Shown here: positions 36,087 through 44,735 of the stretch, piece after piece
Layout of the letters: each line of letters begins with the position of its first letter
Numbering within the stretch: the first letter of the stretch is position 1
Assembly: GCA_021831565.1 (NCBI GenBank)
Contig: JAKBMM010000005.1
Span: 16,998 to 80,997, forward strand
Origin: Planctomycetota bacterium
Lineage (GTDB): Bacteria > Planctomycetota > Phycisphaerae > WQYP01
DNA: 64,000 nucleotides
Reading direction: 5' to 3'
Made by a program: the position numbers and the translations under genes
The notes under the pieces: model-generated
Seen by the model: the letters and a program-made list of their open reading frames with translations, nothing else
Told to the model about the DNA's origin: nothing
Databases searched by the model: none

Positions 36087-37730
36087 ATGCCCACGATGGA
36101 AGTTGATGGAAAGAAAGTTTCCTGGGAAGGCCGGAAAATGATTCTCCAGGCCTGCCTGGACAACGGCGTGGAACTGCCGCATTACTGCTACCACCAGGGT
36201 CTTTCGATCGTAGCCAGTTGCCGTATTTGTCTGGTGGAAGTGGAAAATCCCGATCCGAAGGATCCGGGCAAGCTGGTGAAGATTCCCAAGTTGATGCCGG
36301 CGTGCCAAACCCCCGCCGTGGACGGCATGAAGGTGCATAGCCTCTCGCCCAAGGCCGCGGCCAATCAGAAGGCGGTGCTGGAATTCCTTCTGCTAAACCA
36401 TCCGTTGGATTGCCCCGTGTGCGATCAGGCCGGCGAGTGCTACCTGCAGGATTACAGCTTCCGCTACGGCCGCGCCCAGAGCCGTTTCGAGGAGGACAAG
36501 GCCAAAAAACCCAAGAAGGATATCGGCAAGCACGTGTTGCTCTATAGCGATCGCTGCATCATGTGCACCCGCTGCGTGCGCTTCACGCGGGAAATTTCCG
36601 GCACGGGCGAACTGGGAGTCTTCGGGCGCGGGCATAAAGAAGAGATCGATGTATTTCCCGGCCAATCGCTGGACAATCCTCTTTCCGGCAATGTGATCGA
36701 CATCTGCCCGGTGGGAGCGCTGCTGGATAAAGATTTTCTGTTTACCCAGCGCGTATGGTTTCTCAAGAAAACACCGAGTATTTCGCCATTTTCCAGCGGC
36801 GGCGAGAATATCTTCATTGAGCACAACCAGGGCCGCGTCTATCGTATCAAGCCCCGTTTCCACAAGGATATCAATCAGTGGTGGATTTCCGACGATATCC
36901 GCTATGGCTGGAATTTCATCCACAACAACCGCCAGAAGCGCATTTCCGTCCGCGGCTCGGCTGATTGTGCAAGTTGGGAATACTCCCTGGGCCGGCTGGA
37001 ACAGATGTTCAGGAAAGCGGCGGCTGAGAAAGGCGCTGGATCCACCGTGTTGCTGTTAAGCCCTTTTGACTCCACGGAGGAAATGTTTCTCGCCGCCAAA
37101 TGGATCCGCGGCATCGATTCGCAAGCGCGGTTGATTCTCAATCCACCGAAGATCGAAGGCCGGGACCAGGTATTCCGAAACCCCGCCACCGGAGCGGTTA
37201 CATACATCATTCGCGCGGAGAAAGCCCCCAACCGCCGTGGCGCGGAAAAGATCATTGCGCATTTCGGCGAGCCTCCCGCCGGCCGGACGGATTCCCTGGA
37301 CGAGCTGGCCGATAGGGCGAAGAATGGCAATATTTCCGCGGCCCTCGTCCTGGTGGATCCGATTGCGCACAACGATTCCCGCCTCGGAGAAGTGTTCGCC
37401 GACCTGGAAAATCTGGTGACGCTGAGTACCCGACCGGATGGTTTGGTCGGTCGGGCCGCACTGGCTTTACCGGTGTGCACGTGGGCGGAAAAGTCGGGTG
37501 TCTTCGAGAATTGCGAAGGCCGCATCCAGGCGTTTGAGCGGGCTGTTGCGCCACTGGAAGAGACCCGCAGCGCCGGCGAAGTGTTTTGGGATTTGCTCTC
37601 CCAGGCCGGTACGTACAACGCCGCCGCCGTTCGCCGCCTGATGGTGCAAGCCGGCCTGGCCGAATACGCCGATGTATCCATCCCGCAGCGCGAAAAAGAG
37701 GTGGAGTTGATGCAGTTTGTGGAATTGTAA
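36087..37730 (+). CDS. nuoG: NADH-quinone oxidoreductase subunit G
   Basis: The 75-kDa-type iron-sulfur subunit starts with a 2Fe-2S ferredoxin domain (CYHQGLSIVASCRICLVEVE), then the His-Cys N5-type segment DCPVCDQAGECYLQDYS and the two 4Fe-4S motif sets (CIMCTRCVRF, VIDICPVGALLD). The remainder is a shortened molybdopterin-oxidoreductase-like region; at 547 residues it is well below the roughly 900 of E. coli NuoG. No further nuo genes follow. An 8-bp stem hairpin lies just after the stop. Confidence 0.94.
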   Translation: MPTMEVDGKKVSWEGRKMILQACLDNGVELPHYCYHQGLSIVASCRICLVEVENPDPKDPGKLVKIPKLMPACQTPAVDGMKVHSLSPKAAANQKAVLEFLLLNHPLDCPVCDQAGECYLQDYSFRYGRAQSRFEEDKAKKPKKDIGKHVLLYSDRCIMCTRCVRFTREISGTGELGVFGRGHKEEIDVFPGQSLDNPLSGNVIDICPVGALLDKDFLFTQRVWFLKKTPSISPFSSGGENIFIEHNQGRVYRIKPRFHKDINQWWISDDIRYGWNFIHNNRQKRISVRGSADCASWEYSLGRLEQMFRKAAAEKGAGSTVLLLSPFDSTEEMFLAAKWIRGIDSQARLILNPPKIEGRDQVFRNPATGAVTYIIRAEKAPNRRGAEKIIAHFGEPPAGRTDSLDELADRAKNGNISAALVLVDPIAHNDSRLGEVFADLENLVTLSTRPDGLVGRAALALPVCTWAEKSGVFENCEGRIQAFERAVAPLEETRSAGEVFWDLLSQAGTYNAAAVRRLMVQAGLAEYADVSIPQREKEVELMQFVEL

Positions 37731-37752
37731 TCCCGGACCCATGCGTCCGGGA
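37731..37752 (+). repeat. Hairpin after nuoG
   Basis: TCCCGGAC-ccatgc-GTCCGGGA forms a perfect 8-bp stem one base after the nuoG stop. No U-tract follows, so Rho-independent termination is unlikely; it could mark the 3' end of the processed nuo mRNA. Confidence 0.5.
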
Positions 37753-37790
37753 CGTATGGTTTTGAACAAAATACAACAAGAGGACACGTC

Positions 37791-38615
37791 ATGGGAAAAA
37801 TCAGCCTTGGCGTCAACATGGAATTCATCCGCCACGACGACAAACCCTTTGAATGGGGCGTCCAGACGGCGGCGGCACTCGGCTATGAGTATGTCGAGCC
37901 GATGGTGCATTGGGGGCGCGAGCTGCTGAGCGAAGCGGGTTATTTCCATAGCGTGTCCATGCTGGACGATCCGTACCGCGTGAAAAGGGCGTGCGCAAAA
38001 GCGGGCATAAAACTCTCGGGGCTTTCAGGTCATTCGGTGCTGGTCCGGCCCGATATCGGAACGGATTATCTCAAACAGGCCGTGCGGTTTGCCGCCGAAT
38101 GCGGCGCGCCGGTCGTGAACACCGATGAAGGTCCCAAGGCCCCGTGGACCACGGAGGCGGAGGACTTTGTTCTGATGAAATATACTTTGCGCGAAGCCGC
38201 CGCCGTTGCCGAGCCGCGAAACATTCTGATCGGTCTGGAACCGCACCAGCAATATACCAAGCACCCGGACGGGCTGGACCGCATCCATGCCCTCGTGCAA
38301 TCACCGGCGATCGGCATTAATTTCGACACCGGAAACAGTTACTTGTGCGGGCATGATCCTTATGTCTGGTTGGAGCGCGTCCGGGACCGGCTGGTGCACC
38401 TGCACGCCAAGGATATTTCCGCCGCCCAAGCCGGCTCCGAACGCGGTAAGGTGACCGGTACACCCGTCGGCTGCGCCTGCGGCCAAGGCGTGATCGACTG
38501 GGCGCGCGTGATCGAAATATGTCGCGGCTGCCCCCGCGACATTGTTCTAAGCGTGGAATGCGGCACGGTACCGCAGGCCGCGGCAAGCATCAAACATTTG
38601 AAGAATCTTCTCTAA
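37791..38615 (+). CDS. Sugar phosphate isomerase/epimerase (AP endonuclease 2-type TIM barrel)
   Basis: The product of 274 residues shows the metal-binding pattern of the xylose-isomerase-like TIM-barrel family: Glu in LIGLEPHQQY, Asp in INFDTGNSYL, His in LVHLHAKDIS and Glu in VLSVECGT. The substrate is unknown. It follows nuoG by 60 bp on the same strand and may be co-transcribed, though a metabolic link is not obvious. Confidence 0.88.
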   Translation: MGKISLGVNMEFIRHDDKPFEWGVQTAAALGYEYVEPMVHWGRELLSEAGYFHSVSMLDDPYRVKRACAKAGIKLSGLSGHSVLVRPDIGTDYLKQAVRFAAECGAPVVNTDEGPKAPWTTEAEDFVLMKYTLREAAAVAEPRNILIGLEPHQQYTKHPDGLDRIHALVQSPAIGINFDTGNSYLCGHDPYVWLERVRDRLVHLHAKDISAAQAGSERGKVTGTPVGCACGQGVIDWARVIEICRGCPRDIVLSVECGTVPQAAASIKHLKNLL

Positions 38616-38707
38616 AGCGGGCGTGGCGCCGGTGAGTGGCTCGCCGATAGCCGGCGCGCGAAGGCGCCGGGCGGCGTGCGAATAGAAAAAAACGGCGAAA
38701 TTCGAGT

Positions 38708-40366
38708 TCAGCGCAGCGCGAAGAAGCTTTTCATCCGTTGGAGCAACGATTGATGAAGTTCGGCGGGCTGGTTGGCGCTTCCCTCGGACGGGGCCATGTC
38801 CCGCAACAACAATACCCGCTGGGCGTGGCGGTCGGCGACCACCCGGGAAACGTTCTCCAGCACTTTCGGATTATTCCGGAAAATGCGCTCCAGGGCCTCG
38901 CTGCCGATCTCGAAGCATACGGTTTCCGCCAGAGCGCAGACTGAGCCGGCGCGGGGCGTACCCATCAGCGCGCTAAGTTCACCGAAATATTCTCCATCGT
39001 GCAGCGCCTCGCAATGGACGCCGCGACCCGCGTTGCGGACGATCCGCAGTTCCACCGCGCCCCGCTGGATGACGAACAGGCTTCGGCCCGGATCGTCCTG
39101 GCGATAAAGCGTATCGCCCGCCGCCAGGAACCGGATGGCGACGTTGCGGGCCAGTTGGGTCATATCATCCGCCGGCAGGGGGGCCAGCAGCGGCACGCGC
39201 GAAAGCAACTCGACGCGCCGCTGAACTTCCGCCGCGCGGGCCTGCTCGCGATCTTTTTGCGGATCCACCATCTGAACGGTGCGGATGGGAAATGGCATGC
39301 TCATGCCCGCCGCCCGGAGACGATACCACGCCAGGATGCGCACGCGGCTTTCAATGTTCATGTGCTCGCGCGGCTTGTTGATCCAGAACCGCAAATGATA
39401 TTCGATGGAAGAATCTCCGAAGGCGCTCAGGTACACCATCGGCGGCGGACTGGCCAGTACGCCCGGGGTTTCGCGCATCGCCTCCAGCAACACCTCCCGC
39501 ACCTGGTCCGGGGGGCTGGAGTACTCCAGTCCGATGCCAATTGTGCGCGCCGTGGCGACGGTGGGCGTATGATAATTGACGATTTTTTCCCGGGCCATCA
39601 TGCTGTTGGGAACCAGCACGTAATTGTCTTCCAGCGTCAACAGAGTAACCGCCCGCCAGGTCATGTCCACCACTTGCCCTTCCACGCCGGCGCAGGTCAC
39701 CCAGTCGCCGATGGTGAACGGCGAACTGGTCTGCATCACCATGCCGCTGAAAAAATTTCCCAGCGGTTCCTGCAGAGCCAGTCCGAGCACCACGGTGATG
39801 ATCGCCGAGCCGGCCAGGAATTTGTTGATGTCCAGATGGAACGCCCAACTGCAGAAGCCCAGCACCGCAAACACGTACGCCACCAGCAGAATGATCTGAT
39901 GGATGAACCGTGGCAGCGGCAGCTTCCCGCCGCGGGTCAGCAGCGGAATCAGCGCCAGCCGGTCCAGCAGTTGCAATCCCACGATCACCAGCAGGACGAT
40001 GAAAATACGTTTGATCCACCAGGCGGGGGCGTCCAGGAGGGGATGATTCATGCGCTGCGGGTGCAGAAACCACAGGGCCAGATACAGCGCGACGAGTTGC
40101 GCGCCCAACAGGACCAGACGCGTGATGCTTTTGCGTTGGAGCCGTTCCCGGAACCATGCCCACAGCAGCCAGAGAATCCCCTGCGCCGCAAGAAATACAA
40201 TCAGGGCGTTGCGAAACTCGCTTAGCGAAGGCATCCACGTCGGCGTGGTGAACAAGGCGCGTACCAGCAGGTGCGCCGCCGCCGAGCGGGTAGCGGGCGG
40301 AAGAACCGCGGCCGCAAGGGTTGCGGGTGTCCATGTCCATACGAACCGCGTGCTGAAAAACGCCAT
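38708..40366 (-). CDS. MscS-type mechanosensitive channel with cyclic-nucleotide-binding domain
   Basis: The 552-residue protein has four to five N-terminal hydrophobic segments and the MscS pore and beta domain (AIITVVLGLALQEPLGNFFS, FTIGDWVTCAGVEGQVVDMT, VLVPNSMMAREKIVNY). From about residue 395 a CNMP-binding domain follows: FLAAGDTLYRQDDPGRSLFV and the phosphate-cassette-like DGEYFGELSALMGTPRAGSV. Channels of this build are known in several bacteria. Whether it binds cAMP or c-di-GMP cannot be told by eye; the cassette retains FGE and R. Confidence 0.92.
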   Translation of the reverse strand: MAFFSTRFVWTWTPATLAAAVLPPATRSAAAHLLVRALFTTPTWMPSLSEFRNALIVFLAAQGILWLLWAWFRERLQRKSITRLVLLGAQLVALYLALWFLHPQRMNHPLLDAPAWWIKRIFIVLLVIVGLQLLDRLALIPLLTRGGKLPLPRFIHQIILLVAYVFAVLGFCSWAFHLDINKFLAGSAIITVVLGLALQEPLGNFFSGMVMQTSSPFTIGDWVTCAGVEGQVVDMTWRAVTLLTLEDNYVLVPNSMMAREKIVNYHTPTVATARTIGIGLEYSSPPDQVREVLLEAMRETPGVLASPPPMVYLSAFGDSSIEYHLRFWINKPREHMNIESRVRILAWYRLRAAGMSMPFPIRTVQMVDPQKDREQARAAEVQRRVELLSRVPLLAPLPADDMTQLARNVAIRFLAAGDTLYRQDDPGRSLFVIQRGAVELRIVRNAGRGVHCEALHDGEYFGELSALMGTPRAGSVCALAETVCFEIGSEALERIFRNNPKVLENVSRVVADRHAQRVLLLRDMAPSEGSANQPAELHQSLLQRMKSFFALR

Positions 40367-40422
40367 GTGTTTGTCCCCTCGTCTCGGCTTGGCCCCGTCT
40401 CTCGGGAGAGCGCGGCGGCGAC

Positions 40423-40450
40423 TAAGAGCCTATCTATTAATATAGGCTCT
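40423..40450 (-). repeat. Palindromic 3' element, copy 3
   Basis: AGAGCCTAT and ATAGGCTCT (9-bp perfect arms, 8-nt loop) lie 12 nt beyond the dapF stop. On the dapF strand the right half reads ATAGATAGGCTCTTA, identical to copy 4. Confidence 0.8.
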
Positions 40451-40461
40451 CACATTTGTTT

Positions 40462-41367
40462 CTACTGTTCCGGCCATTCGCCGGTGTATACTTCCACCGC
40501 CGGACCGGTCATATAAAGGCATTCGTCGGTCTGGTTCCATTTAAGCGCCAAGCGTCCGCCGGGCAGGTTCGCCAGGATGATGCGATTGGTCCGATCGGTA
40601 AGCACGCCGGCGGCGCAGACGGCGGCGGCGCCGGTGCCGCAGCCCAGCGTGACGCCGCTGCCGCGTTCCCACGTGCGCATGGTTACTTCGCCCTGGTTGT
40701 GCAGTTGCACGAAGTGGACGTTGACGCGCCGTGGAAACAGCGTGTGCTTTTCCAGCAGAGGCCCCACCATCTCCAACGGAACTCTATCCACGCGCCGGCA
40801 ATAGAACACCAGATGCGGATTGCCCAGGGACAGGCAGGTCATCCGGTCTTCCAGACCACACGCCTTGATCCAGTCCGGACCGGGCGGCATCTCGGCCAGC
40901 CCCAGGGTCGCCAGGGCCGGATGATCGATCACCTGGTCCAGGCCCATGATTAAAACGGGGATGTCCTTCGGGTTCAGGATCGGCCTGCCCATATTTACCG
41001 TCACCTGGTTGACCTTGCCATGCTGCATCCACAGGTCCAGCGTCAGCACCCCCCGGCCGGTTTGCACCCGCAGGGGATTGACCATGGCAATCTGATGATC
41101 GTAGGCGTACTTGGCGACGCAGCGCACGCCGTTGCCGCACATTTCCGCTTCGCTGCCGTCGGCGTTGAACATGCGCATGCGCACGTGAGCGCCCTGGCGC
41201 CGGCCCTCTTCCGTTGGCGGACCGATCAGGATCAGGCCGTCGCCGCCCACGCCGAAATGGCGATCGGAAATTCGCACCGCCAGCTTTTGCGGATCCACCA
41301 CCGACTCGTGGAATGTATTCACATATACGTAGTCGTTCCCGATTCCGTGCATCTTGGTAAATCGCAT
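40462..41367 (-). CDS. dapF: Diaminopimelate epimerase
   Basis: It interconverts LL- and meso-diaminopimelate for lysine and peptidoglycan. Both catalytic cysteines are present, in NADGSEAEMCGNGVRC and TLGCGTGAAAV. ATG 41367 (301 residues, MRFTKMHGIGNDYVYV) has GGGGAG at optimal spacing and is the family start; the ORF-track start at 41436 is not supported. Confidence 0.96.
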   Translation of the reverse strand: MRFTKMHGIGNDYVYVNTFHESVVDPQKLAVRISDRHFGVGGDGLILIGPPTEEGRRQGAHVRMRMFNADGSEAEMCGNGVRCVAKYAYDHQIAMVNPLRVQTGRGVLTLDLWMQHGKVNQVTVNMGRPILNPKDIPVLIMGLDQVIDHPALATLGLAEMPPGPDWIKACGLEDRMTCLSLGNPHLVFYCRRVDRVPLEMVGPLLEKHTLFPRRVNVHFVQLHNQGEVTMRTWERGSGVTLGCGTGAAAVCAAGVLTDRTNRIILANLPGGRLALKWNQTDECLYMTGPAVEVYTGEWPEQ

Positions 41368-41781
41368 GAGAACTCCCCGAATTGGCCACCCCGCCCGGAA
41401 GGGGCGATCCACAGTTCCTGTCCACCGCCGCGCCAACGCGGGCGCGCCTGACCCGCCGGTTGGCGGGTCTTATTCCCGCGGATATTCCGGCCACGCGCGC
41501 ATCGCGAATCCCGATGATTACCGGGACGGCCCGCAGGGCAAAACCGGGCTGTCGCGACGGCCCGCGTCGTACTTTCCGCCGGTTGGTAAGGTAGCCGCAT
41601 TCACGGCATACTTCCACCCTCCCACACCCCCGGCGCGGAAAAAGGGCGGCGCTCCTCCGGCGGAGAAGCAGAACCAAGGCGGCCGGGAAGGCCCGCCACG
41701 GAGCGGTCCCTCCATATTCTTGGCTTTTCGCGTCATGTGTGAAGAATGTTTTTCATGGAGGAGGAATCTGCGCGGGAACTG
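41368..41781. other. Gene-free gap with GC-rich palindrome
   Basis: The 414-bp gap contains GACCCGCC-ggtt-GGCGGGTC at 41450-41469 followed by TTATT. Short minus-strand ORFs here (for example 41518-41736) have no ribosome-binding site and low-complexity products, so I do not call them. Nothing else is recognised. Confidence 0.55.
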
Positions 41782-42648
41782 TTAATTTTCCGCCATCGCC
41801 ATCGTTGGCTTTCCAATCACCGAGCCGCGCGCCGAATTCGCGCCCGTCCGCCACGCCACCGCCGAAAGAATATCCCGCCGGTCGCGCACGATGATCACAT
41901 CCGCCCGCGCCTGGGTCGCCTCCGCCAGGCGGGCGTTCGGCAGGTCAATCCGCTTGACCCATTCCTTGGCCTGGACAAGAGTTTTACCATTTTCCATGCG
42001 TCGGTTAACCAGGTTGGCGAGCACCGTCGCCGCCGGCGCCTCCAGATATATCCGTAGATCGAATAAGTCCGCAATTCCGTCATACGGTTCAACGTCCAGC
42101 AGCAGGTAGCTGCCCTCCACCAGGATCAGGTTGTACCGGCTGCTGATGCGGATGGAGCCGGGCGACGGATCATGTGTTCGACGGTTGTAATCCGGCCAGG
42201 TGATTTCCTCCGGTATTTGCCGGATTTCCAGCAGGCGCTGCCGCAGCGCGGCTGCGTCGAATGTTTCCGGGGCGCCCGGGCAGTCGCGCAGGGAGATTTT
42301 CTCGCCGGTTGGAAGCGTGAGGTTCCGTCCCCCCAGAACGCGGTTGGGATAATGAAAGCCGTCCATCGACAAGGCGACCCCCCGGCTGCCGGGAATAAAG
42401 TCATGCTCGGCCAACCACGCCAACTGGGCGGCGAAATAGGACTTGGCTGATCCGGGCGTGCCCACAATCGCCACCATCATCCGCCGTGGCTGGAGCTTCT
42501 GGCAATCGACGATCATCCCCAGCAGGGGGCGCCAATGGTCCGTCCACTCCGAGGCCCGAAGGTGCATGATTCCTTCGCCGCCCTCGAATTTCAGAGGAAG
42601 ATCCTTGTGAAGAAACCAAGGAAAAGGATCAATGACGTTCAGGGACAT
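41782..42648 (-). CDS. P-loop nucleoside/sugar kinase (uridine kinase/PRK-like)
   Basis: The 288-residue protein has a P-loop AIVGTPGSAKS at about residues 60-70 in which the usual Gly before Lys is Ala, and the family landmarks MDGFHYPNRVL (DGFH), ITWPDYNRRTHDP, and NLILVEGSYLLLDVEPYDGI. This is the YggC/FrcK-type kinase pattern acting on small phosphorylatable substrates such as sugars or pantothenate-like molecules. The exact substrate is unknown. It lies between dapF and ruvB on the same strand. Confidence 0.85.
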   Translation of the reverse strand: MSLNVIDPFPWFLHKDLPLKFEGGEGIMHLRASEWTDHWRPLLGMIVDCQKLQPRRMMVAIVGTPGSAKSYFAAQLAWLAEHDFIPGSRGVALSMDGFHYPNRVLGGRNLTLPTGEKISLRDCPGAPETFDAAALRQRLLEIRQIPEEITWPDYNRRTHDPSPGSIRISSRYNLILVEGSYLLLDVEPYDGIADLFDLRIYLEAPAATVLANLVNRRMENGKTLVQAKEWVKRIDLPNARLAEATQARADVIIVRDRRDILSAVAWRTGANSARGSVIGKPTMAMAEN

Positions 42649-42772
42649 GCGGCACCTTTAATACAAACCGTGCGGGCCGGGCATTTATTGTCCATCGGTC
42701 AAACCGCGCCGGAATATGAACATACTTTCAATATCGGAACCGCACCGCGTCGGATAAACTTCCGGGCGGCAT

Positions 42773-43825
42773 TCAGAAGAGTTCCGGCGCGCCGGAGGCG
42801 TTAGCCTTCCGGGGAGGCGGGAGTTCCAGATGTGCGTAGCCCGCCGGCGTAAGCTGGCGCCCCTTGGGCGTGCGGCGGATCAACCCTATTTGCAGCAAAA
42901 AAGGCTCCACCACGTCCTCCAACGTGTCCGACTCCTCGCCCATGGTGGCCGCCAGGGCTTCCAGACCCGTGGGACCGCCCTCATAATCGCGCGCCAGCAC
43001 CTGCATAAAACGTCGATCCAGCGCGTCCAGCCCCTGTTCATCGATGCCTTCCAGCCGCAGCGCTTCCGCGGCGACTTGCCCAGTGAGCCTGCCCTGGCCG
43101 CGCACCAGGGCGAAATCCCGCACCCGCCGCAGTAGCCGGTTGGCCACCCGCGGCGTGCCGCGGGAGCGCCGGGCGATTAACTCCAGCGCTTCACTCTGGC
43201 TGGGCAAATCCAATAGCGCCGCCGAGCGGACGATAATTTTCATCAGATCGTCCCGCCCGTAAAAATCCAGATGATGCGCGATGCCGAAACGCGAGCGCAT
43301 CGGTCCGGAAAGCAGGCCCGCCCGCGTGGTGGCGCCGATAAGCGTGAATGGCTTGATATCCATATGCATGGAGGCGGCGTGCATGCCGCTTCCGGTCACC
43401 ACGTCGATGCAGAAATCCTCCATGGCCGGATAAAGATATTCCTCCACGGCCGCGGGAATGCGGTGAATTTCATCGATGAACAGCACTTCGCCCTGCTGGA
43501 GATTCGTGAGCATGCTCACCAGGTCGGTTGGCCTCACCAGAGCCGGGCCGCTGGTGATCTTGGGAACCGAACGGTTGAGTTCGGCGGCGATGATGTAAGC
43601 CAGCGTAGTCTTACCCAGCCCCGGCGGGCCGTGCAGCAGCACGTGCTCCATCGCCTCGGATCGTTTCTGCGCCGCGGTGATGCTGATCCGCAGCTTTTCC
43701 ACCAGTTCCTTCTGCCCGATGTAGTCAGCCAGACGGCGCGGGCGCAAGGTGGGCGTCGCCGACTTGTCGGGACTCGCTTCATCCTCCGGCAGCGCCGTAC
43801 CGGTTACAATTCTTTCGCGAACCAT
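42773..43825 (-). CDS. ruvB: Holliday junction branch migration helicase RuvB
   Basis: RuvB is the AAA+ motor that pulls DNA through RuvA-bound Holliday junctions. The 350-residue protein has LRPRRLADYIGQKELVEKL, Walker A HGPPGLGKTT, Walker B VLFIDEIHR, sensor 1 GATTRAGLLSGPMRSRF and a winged-helix C-terminus with LIRRTPKGRQLTPAGYAHL. It follows ruvA by 47 bp. Confidence 0.97.
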   Translation of the reverse strand: MVRERIVTGTALPEDEASPDKSATPTLRPRRLADYIGQKELVEKLRISITAAQKRSEAMEHVLLHGPPGLGKTTLAYIIAAELNRSVPKITSGPALVRPTDLVSMLTNLQQGEVLFIDEIHRIPAAVEEYLYPAMEDFCIDVVTGSGMHAASMHMDIKPFTLIGATTRAGLLSGPMRSRFGIAHHLDFYGRDDLMKIIVRSAALLDLPSQSEALELIARRSRGTPRVANRLLRRVRDFALVRGQGRLTGQVAAEALRLEGIDEQGLDALDRRFMQVLARDYEGGPTGLEALAATMGEESDTLEDVVEPFLLQIGLIRRTPKGRQLTPAGYAHLELPPPRKANASGAPELF

Positions 43826-43872
43826 GGTCTTCCGTTATTGCCGATTCCCGCGGCACCGTGTGGTCGCGGGCG

Positions 43873-44493
43873 TCACCCGCCGCCGCCTTTGAGCTTATAA
43901 GCGGCTTTGACGATGTCCGCCGATTGTGCCAGTGCCGGATCGACCCGACACGCCCGATCCACCCAATTTTCCGCCTCGGCCCGCCGCTCGCCCAGGGCCG
44001 TCAGCGCCGCGATCGCCTGGCGCTGTTCCTCCGTGCGCTGGACTTCCCCGGCGGGAACGGATGGTCCGGCGTAAATATCCACCCGACCGGAAAGTTCGGT
44101 GATAATCCGCTCCGCGGTTCGTTTGCCGATCTCCGGCAGGGTGGTGAGAAAATGGGTATCTTGGCGCACGATGGCGGCGGCGATCTGAGCCACCGGCGCG
44201 GCAATCGCCCGCAACGCCCGCCGCGTCCCGATTCCCTTGACCGTGGTGAATAACATGAAAAAGTCCCGGTCCTGTTCGCGCAGGAAACCCAGCAGGCGGG
44301 GGGCTAATTGGCCGAAGCTGGCATTACCTTCAATATATTGCATGGTAAACAGGGAAATGCGCTGCCCCACCCGTGTTTGCAGATGGGCAATGTCTCCCGC
44401 CGGCACCAGCACCTCGTAACCCAGTTCCCCCACATTCACCAGGATTGCCTCCTGGCTTACCTTTTCCACCGTACCATTGATTCGGGCGATCAT
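43873..44493 (-). CDS. ruvA: Holliday junction-binding protein RuvA
   Basis: RuvA binds the four-way junction and loads RuvB. The 206-residue product has the OB-fold start MIARINGTVEKV, two helix-hairpin-helix repeats (TVKGIGTRRALRAI and LPEIGKRTAERIITEL) and a C-terminal UBA-like domain (ALTALGERRAEAENWV). RuvC is not adjacent. Confidence 0.96.
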   Translation of the reverse strand: MIARINGTVEKVSQEAILVNVGELGYEVLVPAGDIAHLQTRVGQRISLFTMQYIEGNASFGQLAPRLLGFLREQDRDFFMLFTTVKGIGTRRALRAIAAPVAQIAAAIVRQDTHFLTTLPEIGKRTAERIITELSGRVDIYAGPSVPAGEVQRTEEQRQAIAALTALGERRAEAENWVDRACRVDPALAQSADIVKAAYKLKGGGG

Positions 44494-44735
44494 ACGCGCT
44501 GCTTCCCGCCGGTCTAACCACGGCCAAGAGTATACGCATTTTCACCCCGGACTGTATGGGCGGCGGGAGAGCGAATATTTATGATGTGCCCCGCAGGCGC
44601 ATGTTTTGTAAAAATACTTGAAAATAGACGCGGGACCTGTCTGCCCAGACACAGGCAGGCTCGTTGCGGCGCAGGTTACAGACGTTGGTGCGGACGATAC
44701 GCTGTAGGGCGCCGGTATGTGAACCGGAGATTCTT

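Noticed and set aside
34838-36163. 441-residue minus-strand ORF opposite nuoF
   Set aside because: Shadow frame of nuoF with repetitive Arg/Gly/Ala content and no family motif.
38999-40225. 408-residue plus-strand ORF opposite the MscS gene
   Set aside because: Antisense shadow, very rich in Arg, Gln and His, with no recognisable motif.
41450-41475. Intrinsic terminator for dapF or the kinase gene
   Set aside because: The hairpin is followed by TTATT only on the plus strand, where there is no gene to terminate; treated as a palindromic repeat.
41518-41736. 72-residue minus-strand ORF upstream of dapF
   Set aside because: Low-complexity Gly/Pro/Arg product with no ribosome-binding site.
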